Part shown: positions 43,031 through 56,100 of the stretch, piece by piece | How positions within the stretch are numbered: position 1 is the stretch's first letter | How the letters are laid out: every line of letters begins with the position of its first letter | NCBI RefSeq assembly: GCF_905163445.1 | Contig: NC_053204.1 | Coordinates: 8,005,501-8,069,500, forward strand | DNA length: 64,000 nt | From: Pararge aegeria | Taxonomy: Eukaryota; Arthropoda; Insecta; Lepidoptera; Nymphalidae | Direction: 5' to 3' | Program-made: the position numbers and the translations under genes | The notes under the pieces: model-generated | What the model was told of the DNA's origin: nothing | What the model saw: the letters and a program-made list of their open reading frames with translations, nothing else | Database searches by the model: none

Positions 43031-44584
43031 TGGCCCTAAGTCTCGAGCCCTTAGTCGAAGTCCGCCATCGAGCATTCGGACTAAATTCCCAACCTCTCTC
43101 GCCTACCGTGCATTAGCCACTGTCCCAGCGAAACAACATCGGAGCGACCGCAGAAGTCCAAGATCCATGGACGTTCACAAACTTCGTGGACACTCAGCTT
43201 TATATTATAAATATTCACTCTTTTTATATGTAATCGTAGATACCACTATATAGCCTCTATTAGGCGTCTTTATCTATTAGATACGAGTTTCTACTATATT
43301 AATAATTAATGTATTACCTAAACAATTAATAATAACTAATATGTCTACTGTGATTAATGAGCCCGATTTTTGGATCTTCTTCACTGCCAAAATAAGAATC
43401 ATTTAAATAATAATGCAAACAATAATCACAAACAAAAATGTCATAAAACTGTAAAAAAAAAAAAAAGGTGAATAAAAGCTAAATTTAGGGTGGACTGAAA
43501 TACGGAAGGACGTAAGTACGAAATCCATGCATTGGATTATAAATTTTAGTGCATGTAAAATTAAGGACTGTAATTACTTAGTTCTTACATGCCCCATCTC
43601 CGGCCATAAAAGCCAAAGAGATGCCGGATTCTTAGAAACTGATTCGAATCCCGTCGGTTCTGTAATTTTTGATATTTAACTTTAAAACAATTTTAATTAG
43701 TTCCCTTTCTAGTTTCCAGTCCGTCCGTATTTATGTAGCGCCATTTTATTAAAGCGTAAAAAAGACTATGGAGCTGTGAAGTTTAAATTTGGCACAGTTG
43801 CATTAAACTTGTAACAGCTCAAAATAATTTTTATTCAAAATAAAATTTTGAACAAAACATCAGGGTAATTGCCCTGAATCTAAAAGTGAAGAGGGATAAA
43901 AATGGCGTAACTTAAATAGTTGTTAATAAAAAATACGAGCATTCACGAATTATTAAGTGCCAACGTGATAATTTAACGTAAGTTAAATGAATCACTCTCT
44001 TAATTCCTAAACTTATTTATAGAAAAACTTGAAAAAAATGTATAAAAATGTCAGCACATAAAATATACAAAATAATGACGAAAAAAACTACAGACAGCGT
44101 TGCTGACTCGAATGGAAAAAGTAAATTTGAACTAGCGTCAAATTTACGATTTAAAAAAAAATCCCTTTAAATTGAGTGATTGTCATTAAAAATGATATAT
44201 ATCATTATGTCAAAAAAAAAACGTAGTTAAAAAAGGGTTTAAAATTTGAAGTATGGGTCCACCTTTAGTCATGCAGAAAGGAAACTTACTTAACTTTAAC
44301 TTAACAGAACATGAACATATAACTAATAAATAAAAAAAAAAGACAGCCAGATTTTTTTTCTTGTTTTCTCATACATGAAGGTAAATATCATATCATTGTT
44401 TAGATCTAAGCCAAATTGAAACATTGAAACCGGATCTCAACAAGTGCATGCACAACACAAGCATGTGTTATCAAAGTTGTTAGGGCATAAATTCCAATAT
44501 GGCGCGTTCGGTATACATCTAGTTTCGGTATTCATCTATATATACATAAGTAACATCCCATTATGCGAGTAGGGAGCGAGACTG
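43031..44584. other. Gene-free AT-rich stretch
   Basis: Poly-A tracts at 43451 and 44211. No exon, repeat unit or structured element was recognised with confidence. Confidence 0.4.
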
Positions 44585-44915
44585 GTGAATCCCCGCATGA
44601 TATATTTCTACAGGGATTCCCCGAACAAAATACAGTGACTAAGTTTCCGAATATCTAGCTCGATATATCGATCTTGCTGCGATGCCGTCCCGATGTACAT
44701 CAACCTACTTCTCAACTGCGGGGATTCCCCGTTTTATGTACATCGATCGTACTATTGATTGCGGTGCTTCCCCGCATGTTCCATATAAATTCGAGGTCTC
44801 TTTAGCTGGAATTCACGGTCACATTCACTTTAACGGTAATTCCCGCTCGTACATTGACCGAGCAATCCCATGCGGGGATTTCCCACTTATAACGCATGCG
44901 GGAATCACCCTTTTA
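44585..44915. repeat. Degenerate repeat with kappaB-like motifs
   Basis: Repeated GGGGATTCCCC-like boxes in a gc(g)gg..tttta context: gggattcccc at 44613-44622, ggggattcccc at 44720-44730, ggggatttccc at 44874-44884, gggaatcaccc at 44900-44910, plus half-matches at 44588 and 44768. They fit the Rel/NF-kappaB consensus GGGRNNYYCC, but the boxes are probably part of a decayed tandem repeat. No gene lies near. Confidence 0.5.
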
Positions 44916-46164
44916 TGGTGTATCAACCACTATAAAATTAACTCTTAACCAAACAGAACCGGTATGCCCTAAACAATTTTCGGTTACTTCGATGTCAAGC
45001 CCTCTATACAAAACCTTGTAGTGTCAGAGAGGTACTATTAAACGATACTATTAAACGCGCAACCTTGGTAAATATAATATATGATCGACTGCATAACGCT
45101 CCCACGAATCGATCGATAGGTACTTTGGTCTGACACTGAAGGTTGCGTCGAACTATTTGTATTAAACTTCAGCATGGCTAGCACAGGTAGCAGACGAAAA
45201 TAATATACCCCGTTTAATATTTACGACCCCCCGGACGCTACGGTGAGCACTGTTGGTTTTAAGTGGGACCTCCCGCGTTCGATCCAATTCGGGAATTTCA
45301 GCCAAAGCGTTCCAGTGCAATGGCGCGTTGAAACCGATTAGGGGAATGTGGTTCTTATAACTGTCACACCCTTTACATGTTAGCCCGGGATACAATTAAC
45401 GTGACCACCTGCCAAAGCACAGCAACAGATGAAGTTAATCACGAAGATATTATTTCCACTCTGCCCCGATTCTCGGAGAGTTGATAAAGCTGTGAGACTA
45501 ATGTATCTAAATTTCATACTTTCCCCGGGGAAAAAAGTATCGCCTATCCATGCGAGCCGTGCTGAACGTGTTTCCAAAGTTTTAAATATACGATATGTGT
45601 AAATTTAATGTAAAGCTGAACGCCCACGCTCTTGTATTACTAAAGCTAACTGGCAACTAGCTCGTTATGATAGTGCGAATTTGGCGAAAACCTATTTCAC
45701 TAGCATTTTGGGTCAACGACAAAGATCTTTAAGACTGTATCTCTATGGGATCGTTATTATTGTTAAGACAGATCCCCGAATCGCGTATTAATGCACAACA
45801 CGAAAATCGATTCAATACCCAAAAGCAATTGAAAGCTAGAAGACAAAATAATTAAATAACGTAAATCATGAAATTACTAGGTAATTTGATACCATAACAT
45901 TGTGTATTTCATCTTTGATTAAAACTAACGAAAATAATTGAATTATATGAACAATATAACTAAAAACTAAAAATCTACATTATTATCCCGAGATTTCAGT
46001 ATAACAATATGAGTTTTTTTGTGAAGTCGTCCGGGGAAAACTACTATCATCTCTGCCGTCAAGCAGCATTTATGTTATGTCAATACTGAAATGCCGACAA
46101 CATCTCCTACACTTAAAATTCTACTCAACAATGAAATAAAAACTAAACAAATCAGTTTACTTTA
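44916..46164. other. Gene-free stretch with one element remnant
   Basis: 45280-45560 has pieces of the DNA element family of 12946-13194 (gagagttgataaagctgtga, tatccatgcgagccgtgctg). The rest is unique. Confidence 0.4.
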
Positions 46165-46290
46165 ATTACATTCTTTATTTAGTACAAAACAAAAAGTAAA
46201 AGGCGTGGAAATTGAAAAATGAAATAGTAGGATACAAAAGGCTACCTTATCGCTTAGTAGCGATACCGAATCGTTGAAGGCACTATCTTA
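46165..46290 (-). repeat. Truncated LINE tail with hairpin
   Basis: Tail hairpin ATCGCT-TAGT-AGCGAT at 46249-46264 after aaggctacctt. The outer end ttctttatttagtac matches the family. Confidence 0.6.
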
Positions 46291-47149
46291 CTCAGGAAAT
46301 GGGATACTTTAATGGCGGATGGGCACGCTCAAGCAATATGACTAAAGTATTTTAGGGTCGTTCCTCAATATTCCTTATTCTTTGGTTTTATGACATACAG
46401 CTGTTATGTTACACGTGAAGGCCTTTCGCATGTGTATTGAGTATACAATGAGTATACTTGTTTGTATACTCATGGACAGTACCTGTGCGTAAGGAAAGCC
46501 GAGCCCAACTAACGCAACCAGCGGGGGACACTCACACCGCAGGCACTCATTACATGAGTTAACTTACTATGTACCTCCTCATTCAATACTTTCGGCGGGA
46601 TTCAGAGTTTTTGACACCTTCATTTGTAAGGAGTTTAAGATAGATATTGACAAAAACTAAACAAATTCTTGTCTATGCCAAAATAATCTCGAAACGTCTA
46701 AAATTAAATGATTAAACTTTCACGTACTTTTAACGAAAATACAGACATAGAGTAAATAATGACCCAGCTGTGGTCATAAATGGGCGTTCAGCTTATTAGG
46801 AATAATTAGTGATACATACTTATTATTAGATATACTTGTCTATGGTTGTACTTTTGCTCACTGTGTATTATTAATATTGTAAACGGGTTTTCGCAATATA
46901 TTATATCATTACCAATTCGAAATAAAAGTTACTACTAGTAATAAATGGTTTTCATTTCTAACCCTATTTTATATTAGGCTCTGACGGACGCTGTGACCCT
47001 GGTAGAAGATCGGAACAATAACGTACATGGAAAGAAAAACTTTCAATACATTTTTAATTCCCTTTTACTACATAAGGAAATTGAGTAAGTCGCGTGCTTT
47101 TGAGAGCACGTTTAATCATCGAATTCGATTCTCATATCACTTGTTTGTT
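46291..47149. other. Gene-free stretch
   Basis: A palindromic run at 46436-46470 (tgagtatacaatgagtatac, then ttgtttgtatactca) is visible. No exon was recognised. Confidence 0.4.
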
Positions 47150-47625
47150 TGATAGCTTTATTGTACACAAACATTTTATACAAAGTAAATATATATACAG
47201 AAGAAACTTAGAAAAAAAAATAGAGCGTGCAAAGGCGGTTTTATCACTAAAGCTATCTTTGACGTTAGGAGAGATTTGGCACTTGGCTGGAAGACACTTG
47301 GGCTAGTTGCCATCCTAACGCTAACGATGTACCACCAAGCGATAAGTTCCGACCTATTATATGTCGAAAGGTACTTGAATATTGATTTGGTTTAGAACGA
47401 GAGTAGTTTAAGAAATAATTGTAAGATTGCTCCATACTGGTTCAAACTCAAGTGCATATTTTGAAGATGTAATCAAAACAAAAAAAAAGCGATTCCAGTG
47501 CGGCACACCAGAGGAGATTGCAGTCGAGGGCTAACGTGCAGTGGAATATAAACAATTAGGGTTATAACTTTAATATAACTGTCATACCCCTAAAAGGTTA
47601 GCCCGCTCCCATCTCGAACTGCATC
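47150..47625 (-). repeat. LINE tail and dispersed repeat
   Basis: 47150-47300: atagctttattgtacacaaa, aaaggcggttttatc with a decayed hairpin. 47505-47625: gagattgcagtcgagggcta, then aaaggttagcccgctcccat. Confidence 0.5.
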
Positions 47626-50044
47626 AGCTATTACCTTTTATTTGTCAATGGTTAAAATAAAAATTAGCCATCAATAAGGTTTCTACAAAAGAAAACGAAA
47701 AAATAAATCTTTGGAATTCTTTATTTAAAAACCGACTAACATAGTCTACGAACCGTCTCATAATAAGTACAAAGGTCTTCGCCTACTGCATAAACTCTAT
47801 TAGAACTATACTTACAATTAAATAAATAACATACCTCTGAGGCCGTGGATTGTATATCAGGACGACGTAAAAAATAATTTTATATATTAATTATACAAAT
47901 GTGAAAGTGTATTTGATTATCCTTCCTTTACGCTCTAGCCAACCAATCTATTTGATTTATGCCATAGAGTCTGTTGAGAGGACGGAGGCAGACATAAATA
48001 AAGGCTACTTTTTATTGAAGGAAAATATATTTCCCATTAGATATGTAAAGAACCGTAATAAACGGGCAACAGCTAGTGTTATAAACGCGAAAGTATGTTT
48101 GTTTGTTTGTCCTTCCTTTACGCCCTAACTAAGCGACTAAGCGAAAAAACTTATTTTTTGTAATCGAGTTAGATGAAATGCTACTTTTTATACCAGGAAC
48201 ATAAACGATTCCCACGGAATTTGTAAAAGTAAGTGAGACAATTAACATCAGTGAGATAAGATGGTTTATAAGCTGTTATAAAGTAGGTACTACATTTTCC
48301 AGCGACTTCGTCCGGATGTTATTTTCTCTTGTGTCTATAACAATGTCGCCAAGATCGGTTTAACTATTCAACCGGCGTTTTGTAAACCCCCGGAATAAAA
48401 AGTCTTATAACCATCTCAGGTATACCAGCTGAGCCGATCATACGTAACAAATAAACAAACAGATATTATCACATTTATATTAGTATGAACACTGATAATA
48501 GTGACTAAACAATTGTTCAAAAAATTCATTTATTTCAAGTAGGCCTAATATAAGTACTTTTGAAACGTCTGTCTGTGTGTAGTGACTCTACCACCGGTTC
48601 GGAAGGCAGATTCTACCGAGAAGAAGCCGTCAGAAAACTCAGCGGTTGCTCTTTTCCAATATCAACATTTACATTTTACATTGTTTATTATAAAGTCAAC
48701 ATCTCCTGAGATGCTCCGGTGTTGGAGCGAAACGTGCGTAGAGGATACATTGCCGAAGATCTGTTTGGTGTACATTCATAAATTAACTTACATTAAATTC
48801 AGAGTTTTTATGTAGCGGGCGAAAAGTTATACTAAAATAAAACAGTCTAATAATCCCATACAAATTATCACATCGCATTATTGGCTAATAAATTGTACAT
48901 AATATTATAATAAAATCGAATACACTTTTATATCGATTACAACAGTGACCCAGTTTATTTGTCCAATGTCTACTACACAAATAATAATAAGCATAAAATT
49001 AGTTTGGTGTGTAAGAAGCATCCTATATCGAGTGTAAGCGGCGCGGTGCCGCAGCGGTTGTTGTAGAACTGTGTAAACTACACATTTAAAAAGGTTGTTA
49101 GTCTGTGGTACAACATCGTTCCTATTAGGGTCTTATCTCTAAGTTCTCTCTCTTCCTTATCTGTGATCAAACTACAACGTAACACAAGTATTACCAGTTT
49201 TTAATAAATTTTAAACTAATGCCCGTTTTCACAAATCCTAGGAAACGCTTAAATTGGATGCCTAATGATTTAATTTATCAGTAGAAAAAAAAGGCATTTC
49301 ACCATTTCTTAAATGATGACTAAAGACGTTAGGTGTTAGGTTTTTACTGGAAGAAATCCAATACAGCCATACATGTCATGCAAAATTCAAATCAAGTGAC
49401 TCCTGTCACTTTATTTTAATTTTGCGTCTTTTGTTTTACGCATCGCGTAGCTTAGGTACTGTGCCCGTGTCGGTCTTTTATCTTCAATAGGGTTGTCACT
49501 TAGAATGTTTTGAATTAGTTTTTATGGGTAAATTAATATGCTTATTTTGATTTATTATTTTTACTGAGTGATTCCTTGTGAAATATACTTATGCACCGTT
49601 CAACAGTATTTCGTAATTTGATGATTTAACTTTTTTGTTTAACTATGCAATAAATTATACTACAACTATCACCACCACCGCGCCACCTTTTCTTTTATTT
49701 TATTACTAAAAGCTGTTATCAGTTTAAGCTGCTAGTTTTGTATCACACTAAATAGATAATATATTACCATTTCTTTAAGTTAATTTTAATTTCTCATTAA
49801 GTGAAACTGTTTCTTTTGAGAATATGTCTTTAGGTTTAAAGTACTATTAAAAAATAAATATAAAATACTACTATTATATAACCATTGCACATCGTGTTAT
49901 ACAGCATATAACCTTCCCGGATAAACGGGCTAACGGACACAACATTTTTGAACTGGTATTTTCTGAGCTTTGCGCGTTCAAACACACAAACTAACAATTC
50001 AGCTTTACAAGACTATCTAATTATAACTATAGATTGCAAACAGC
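47626..50044. other. Gene-free stretch downstream of seipin
   Basis: 48090-48490 is a dispersed repeat (tgtttgtttgtccttccttt ... aacaaataaacaaacagata). 48500-48760 holds a LINE fragment (ggttcggaaggcagattcta) and a hammerhead relic at 48691-48745, where the core lost a base (CTGAGATG). 49040-50044 is unique and may include the seipin 3'UTR. Confidence 0.45.
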
Positions 50045-50112
50045 CTAAGTTTTCTTCTCCAATCTTTGAAACTCTTCTAATAATGATTCTTCTTCTATGA
50101 AGGGGAATGAAT
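50045..50112 (-). CDS. Seipin: Seipin terminal exon
   Basis: SFPFIEEESLLEEFQRLEKK followed by T and TAG after acceptor cttttcag. Phase 1 entry matches the previous exon. Confidence 0.78.
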
Positions 50113-53100
50113 CTGAAAAGCGAGAGAAAATATTAATGAATATATTTTAGCTGCGTCCGCCATTTCGACTTCACAGGACATAGCGCCATTTTGACTTTAG
50201 TTGATTTAGCGACCACTGTCAACAAAACATTATTCTCTAAATATTGCGATCTTTGGAAAATAACGTTTTTTTGACAGTACGATTCAACTGTTAGGTTTTT
50301 AAACTGATTATTTTATTATAATTACCTACCTACCTTCAAGTGGCCGTTGACTGCGATCTCACCTGATGGGAAGTGATGATGCAGTTTAAGATGATAGCGG
50401 GCTGACTTTTTAGAGTTATGGCACGTTTCCTACGAGGCATCGTACCGGAATGCACATCGCTTGGCGGCACGTGTTTGTTGGTGGTCAAAGTCCCACCAGA
50501 CCGAAGAAGAGAAAGATCAGAAATTATCAATTCCACATCATCCCTACTTGGGATCAAACCCGGTACCTCCTTCCCCTGCAGAGCCTTCATTACTGTGCCA
50601 CATAGGGCGTGATATTTAGTACTAAAAACAATTGATCTTCTTTGACACAACAGCTCAGCTTTTGACGGCGTAGCCATGTCCTTCACTGTCACCTCTAAAA
50701 TTCCCTACCCCAAACCTCCCCTTGGTTTGATCCTAAATGCCCAGTTTCGGTCGTCAACTTCCCCTTTTTCCCCTATTTTCCCCTCAATTATATTCTTTAT
50801 AAATTAAAAATCAACAAATCTGTTTATAAATATCATTTTCTTATTACCTTCTCGTTCCAACTTCATTTTTGATATCATTTTCGTACTGTCCGCGCCCTTC
50901 TCCGTTTTGACCTCGATACCTAGTTTTGTCTGGAAACAAGAGAATCTTTATATTCTTTTGACGGCCGAGTGGCGCAGTGGGTAGCAACCCTGCTTTCTGA
51001 GTCCAAGGTCGTGGGTTCGATTCCCACAACTGGAAAATGTTTGTGTGATGAACATGAATGTTTTTCAGTGTCTGGGTGTTTATCTGTATATTATAAGTAT
51101 TTATGTGTATTATATTTAAACTATTCATCAGCTATCTTAGTACCCATAACACAAGCTACGCTTACTTTGGGGCTAGATGGCGATGTGTGTATTGTCGTAG
51201 TATATTTATTTACTTATTCTTTGTGTGTACGAAATTTTAAATTACGGCGATACGGTCTCCGGTAAAAGATAACAAGCGAAGTTTAGTGCCGTTTTCCCTA
51301 ACGACGGACAATCATTGTATTTTATCTTCAATGAGGTTGTCAACAACACTTAGAATGTTTTGAATTAGTTTTTATGGAGAAATTAATATGGTTTTTTTGA
51401 TTTAATATTTCTACAGAGTTCCTTATGAAATAAACTTATGCATCCTTCAACAGTAGTTCGTAATTTGGTAACAAAAGCAAGCATTGAGAGGGAGCGTAGG
51501 GCGTTGGCGATAAGATGTAATATGATAGCCCGCAAGTTTACACGGTGTACAAGGAAAGTTAAGCTTACACTTTTCAGAGCATATTGTCAAACATTTTATA
51601 CGTGCAGCTTGTGGGTGTCATATACACAGAGGGCTTATAACGACCTACGTATACAATACAATAATGGCTTCAGAGTATTGTTGGGGCTGCCGCGATTCTG
51701 CAGTGCATCACAAATGTTTGCGGAGAATCATGTTGATGACTTCTACGCAATCATGAGAAAAAGATCTGCATCAATGATGAGCAGAATGCGCGGAAGCTCC
51801 AACAATATTTTGAAAATATTTACCAATGAATGGGAAAATCCCTTTATGGAGCACTGGGTTGGTGCACACTCACACACCAGGTGCTCAAGAAAGTATTTAC
51901 CTTAGTTAGGAGATTCCTAATTTTTTATTATTTATATGTTTGGCCAATTTTAGTTTATAATATAGTAAATAAGATAATTGTTATTGTTGTAGCTATGGAT
52001 TTTTATCTGAATTAAACGTTATTATTATTGTCTTGTTCGCCTAACTAGTTACGCCTAAGCAAAGGGGCGGAAAAATGGACACTGACAGTCGACCTGATCC
52101 ATATTTAAACTCGCTCAACGCGCTATGGAGCGAGCTACGTATGGAGTATCTCTTCGGGATAGAATTCGCAACGACGAAATACGTAGAAGAACCAAGGTCA
52201 CCGACATAGCTCAAAGGATAAGCAAGTTGAAGTGGCAGTGGACGGGTCATGTCTGTCGTAGGACCGATGGCGGTTGGGGCAGACGTGTTCTAGAGTGGAG
52301 ACCGATAATCGGTAAGCGCAGTGTGGGACGACCTCCAGCCCGCTGGACAGTTGACCTTAAAAAGGTGACTGGAAGCGGCTGGATGAGACAGGCGGAGGAC
52401 CGTGTGTGGCGCGCTCTTGGAAAGGCCTATGTTCAGCAGTGAACGCTTGTTGGCTGTTGATGATGAAGCAAAGGAGATTCATAGGCATATTTCCATAGCC
52501 ATCGCCTAATTCATTAGGCATTGAATGAATGAATGAATGAATGAATACACTTTTATTGTACACCACAGAAAAAAAAAGTAGTTACAAAGATATAAATACA
52601 TATAAAGAGAGTACAATTTGGTGGCCTTATCGCTACATAGCGATTTCTTCCAGGCAACCAATGGCGTAAAAGGAAAAAACAAAGAAAAGAGGTAGGTGGT
52701 GCAATAAATAAGATTTAAAATTATACAAATATATAAATTAGGCATTCTATTTAAGCGATGCGTAGCTTTAGTGTAAACAGACGGGCCCCAGAGACGCAAT
52801 TTGCATGATGACAGTACAAAGAATCGCTAAAATATTGTGATATAATATTATGATTCACGTTTTACGGTAAACGTATTTTTATTTATATTATTAGTGAGAT
52901 TGTTATTTATTATTAATACTTCAAAATCTAGCTATCCGCCATGACAGATGAATAAGTGAAAGACGTCACATCTATATAAACGCATAGTCAAAGTCAAAAA
53001 TATCTTTATTCAAGTAGGCCCAATAGGTGGCACTTTTCATGCGTACATAAGAATTACACGGTAGTGAGATGATGGCGATAACACATTCGTAAACATAAAA

Positions 53101-56100
53101 CTAAAGCTACGAGGGTTCCAAACGCGTCCTGGTTTAAGAAGAAGCCTGGTCATAGTAAAAGTTTAAGCGGTCAAGTATTTTGTGACGCGTCATTCGAAAA
53201 ATGAAAGTTATTTAGTGTGTTGTTGTTACCTTAAGAAATTCTGGGAATCCATCTTGTAAGTGATACCAGCTCAAAATAAATATTAGCGAAACCACAAACA
53301 GGTTCGAGCAAATACCTGAAAAGAATATTACACTTTAAAAAAACTTTTTGTCTTTTCTTTTATTCCACTACAAGCCCTTGACTGCAATCTCAACTGATGG
53401 TAAGTTATGATGCAGTGCTATGATGCTAAGATGGCAGCGGGCTAATCTGTTAGGGGGTATGGCAGTTATATGAAACCTTAACCCATTCCTCAAATTTCGG
53501 TCTCTATGTTACATCGTTAAGTTGCTTTGCGGCAAGTCTTTGTCGGTAGGGTTGTAACCACCCTCGGCCGAAGCCTCTCACCAGACTTCTAGAACGTTTG
53601 AGTTTTTGTTTTTGTCGTTGACAATTTCTAAGATTTTTAGGGTTCCATACTCGAAGGGTGCCAACGGTATTAGTAACCTCCGCAGACCGTCCAGCCGTCT
53701 ATGAGCCCGTCCGTCCGTTTTTTAAAAGTCTTTATCTCATACACCATAATTAACCAGGTTCACAGTTGAAATTTTCACGGAATATTTAATTCAATTCAAA
53801 ATTCATTAATTTAAACAAGGGCCGATTACAACATCGATTACAGTAATCGTTAAGTTATCGATAACTGAAATCGATAATGTAATCGATATTATAATCGATA
53901 TTGTAATCGACATTAAAATCGATATTGTATTCGATAATAGTAATTGATATCGAAATCGATATTATAATCAATAATTGCAATAGATATCGTAATCGATAAC
54001 TGTAATCGATATCGAAATCGATAACTGTAATCGATATCGAAATCGATAACTGTAATCGATATTGTAATCGATAATTGTAATCGATATGGAAATCGATATT
54101 GTAATCGATATAATAATCAATATTGTAATCGATATCACAATCGATAATTGTAATTGACAACGAAATCAATATCATAATCGATAATTGTAATCGAAATCGA
54201 AATCGATATCATCATCGATAATTGTAATTGACAACGAAATCGATATCATAATCGATAATTGTAATCGAAATCGAAATCGATATCATAATCGATAATTGTA
54301 ATTGATAACGAAATCGATATCATAATCGATAATTGTAATCGAAATCGATATCTTAATCGATAATTGTAATCGATATTGTAATCGATAATAGTAATTGATA
54401 TCGAAATCGATATTATAATCAATAATTGCAATAGATATCGTAATCGATAACTGTAATCGATATCGAAATCGATAACTGTAATCGATATCGAAATCGATAA
54501 CTGTAATCGATATTGTAATCGATATCGTAATCGATAGTTGTAATCGATAACTGTAATCGATATTGTAATCGATAACTGTAATCGATATTGTAATCGATAT
54601 CTTAATCGATAACTGTTATCGATATTGTAATCGATATTGTAATCGATATCGAAATCGATATTGTAATCGATATTATAGTCGTTATTGTAATCAATATTAT
54701 AATCGATATTGTAATCGATATTATTATCGATATTGTAATCGATATCGAAATCGATATCATAATCGATAATTGTAATCGATAGCCGTAATCGATATTGTAA
54801 TCGATAATTATAATCGATAATTGTAATCGAAATCGAAATCGATATCATAATCGATAATTGTAATCGATAACTGTAATCGATATTGTAATCGATATTGTAA
54901 TCGATAATTATAATCGATATCATAATCGATAATTGTAATCCATATCGAAATCGATATCATAATCGATATCTTAATCGATAACTGTAATCGATATTGTAAT
55001 CGATAATAGTAATCGATATCGAAATCAATATCATAATCGATATCATAATCGATAATTATAATGGATATCACAATCGATATGTAATTGATAACAGTAATCG
55101 ATATTGTAATCGATATCATAATCGATATCACAATCGACAATTGTAATCGATAATTGTAATTAATATCGTAATCGATAACTATAATCGATATTGTAATCGA
55201 TATCATAATCGATATTGTAATCGATATTATAACCGATATCGAAATCGATAACGAAATCGATAACAAAATCGATATCATAATCGATAATTGTAATTGATAA
55301 CGAAATCGATATCATAATCGATATCTTAAACGATAACTGTAATCGAAAATGAGTAATCGAAAATGAGTAAGCGATAACGAAATCGATAACAAAATCGATA
55401 TCATAATCGATAATTGTAATTGATAACGAAATCTATATCATTATCGATAATTGTAATCGAAATCGAAATCGATATCATATTCGATAATTGTAATCGATGA
55501 CTGTAATCGATATTGTAATCGATATTGAAATCGATATTGTAATCGATGTTATAATCGATATTGTAATCCATATTATAATCGATATCATAATCGATATCGA
55601 AATCGATATTGTAATCGATATTATAATCGATATTGTAATCGATATTGTAATCGATATCTAAATCGATATTGTAATCGATATCGAAATCGATATCGAAATC
55701 AATATCATAATCGATATCATAATCGATAATTATAATCGATATCACAATCGATATGTAATTGATAACAGTAATCGATATTGTAATCGATATCATAATCGAT
55801 ATCACAATCGATAATTGTAATTGATATTGTAATCGATAACATAATCGATATTGTAATCGATATTATAATCGATAATAGTAATCGATAACGAAATCGATAA
55901 CAAAATCGATATCATAATCGATAATTGTAATTGATAACGAAATCGATATCATAATCGATAATTGTAATCGAAATCGAAATCAATATCATATTCGATAATT
56001 GTAATCGATGACTGTAACCGATATTGTAATCGATAATTATAATCGATATCATAATCGATAATTGTAATCGATATCGAAATCGATATCATAATCGATATCT

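Noticed and set aside
44682..44948. ORF of 88 codons
   Set aside because: Overlaps the kappaB-like repeat; composition follows the repeat and no domain is seen.
50045..50112. Terminal seipin exon joined directly to the span exon
   Set aside because: The phase would be wrong and give a stop after five codons; inserting the 50848-50929 exon restores the frame.
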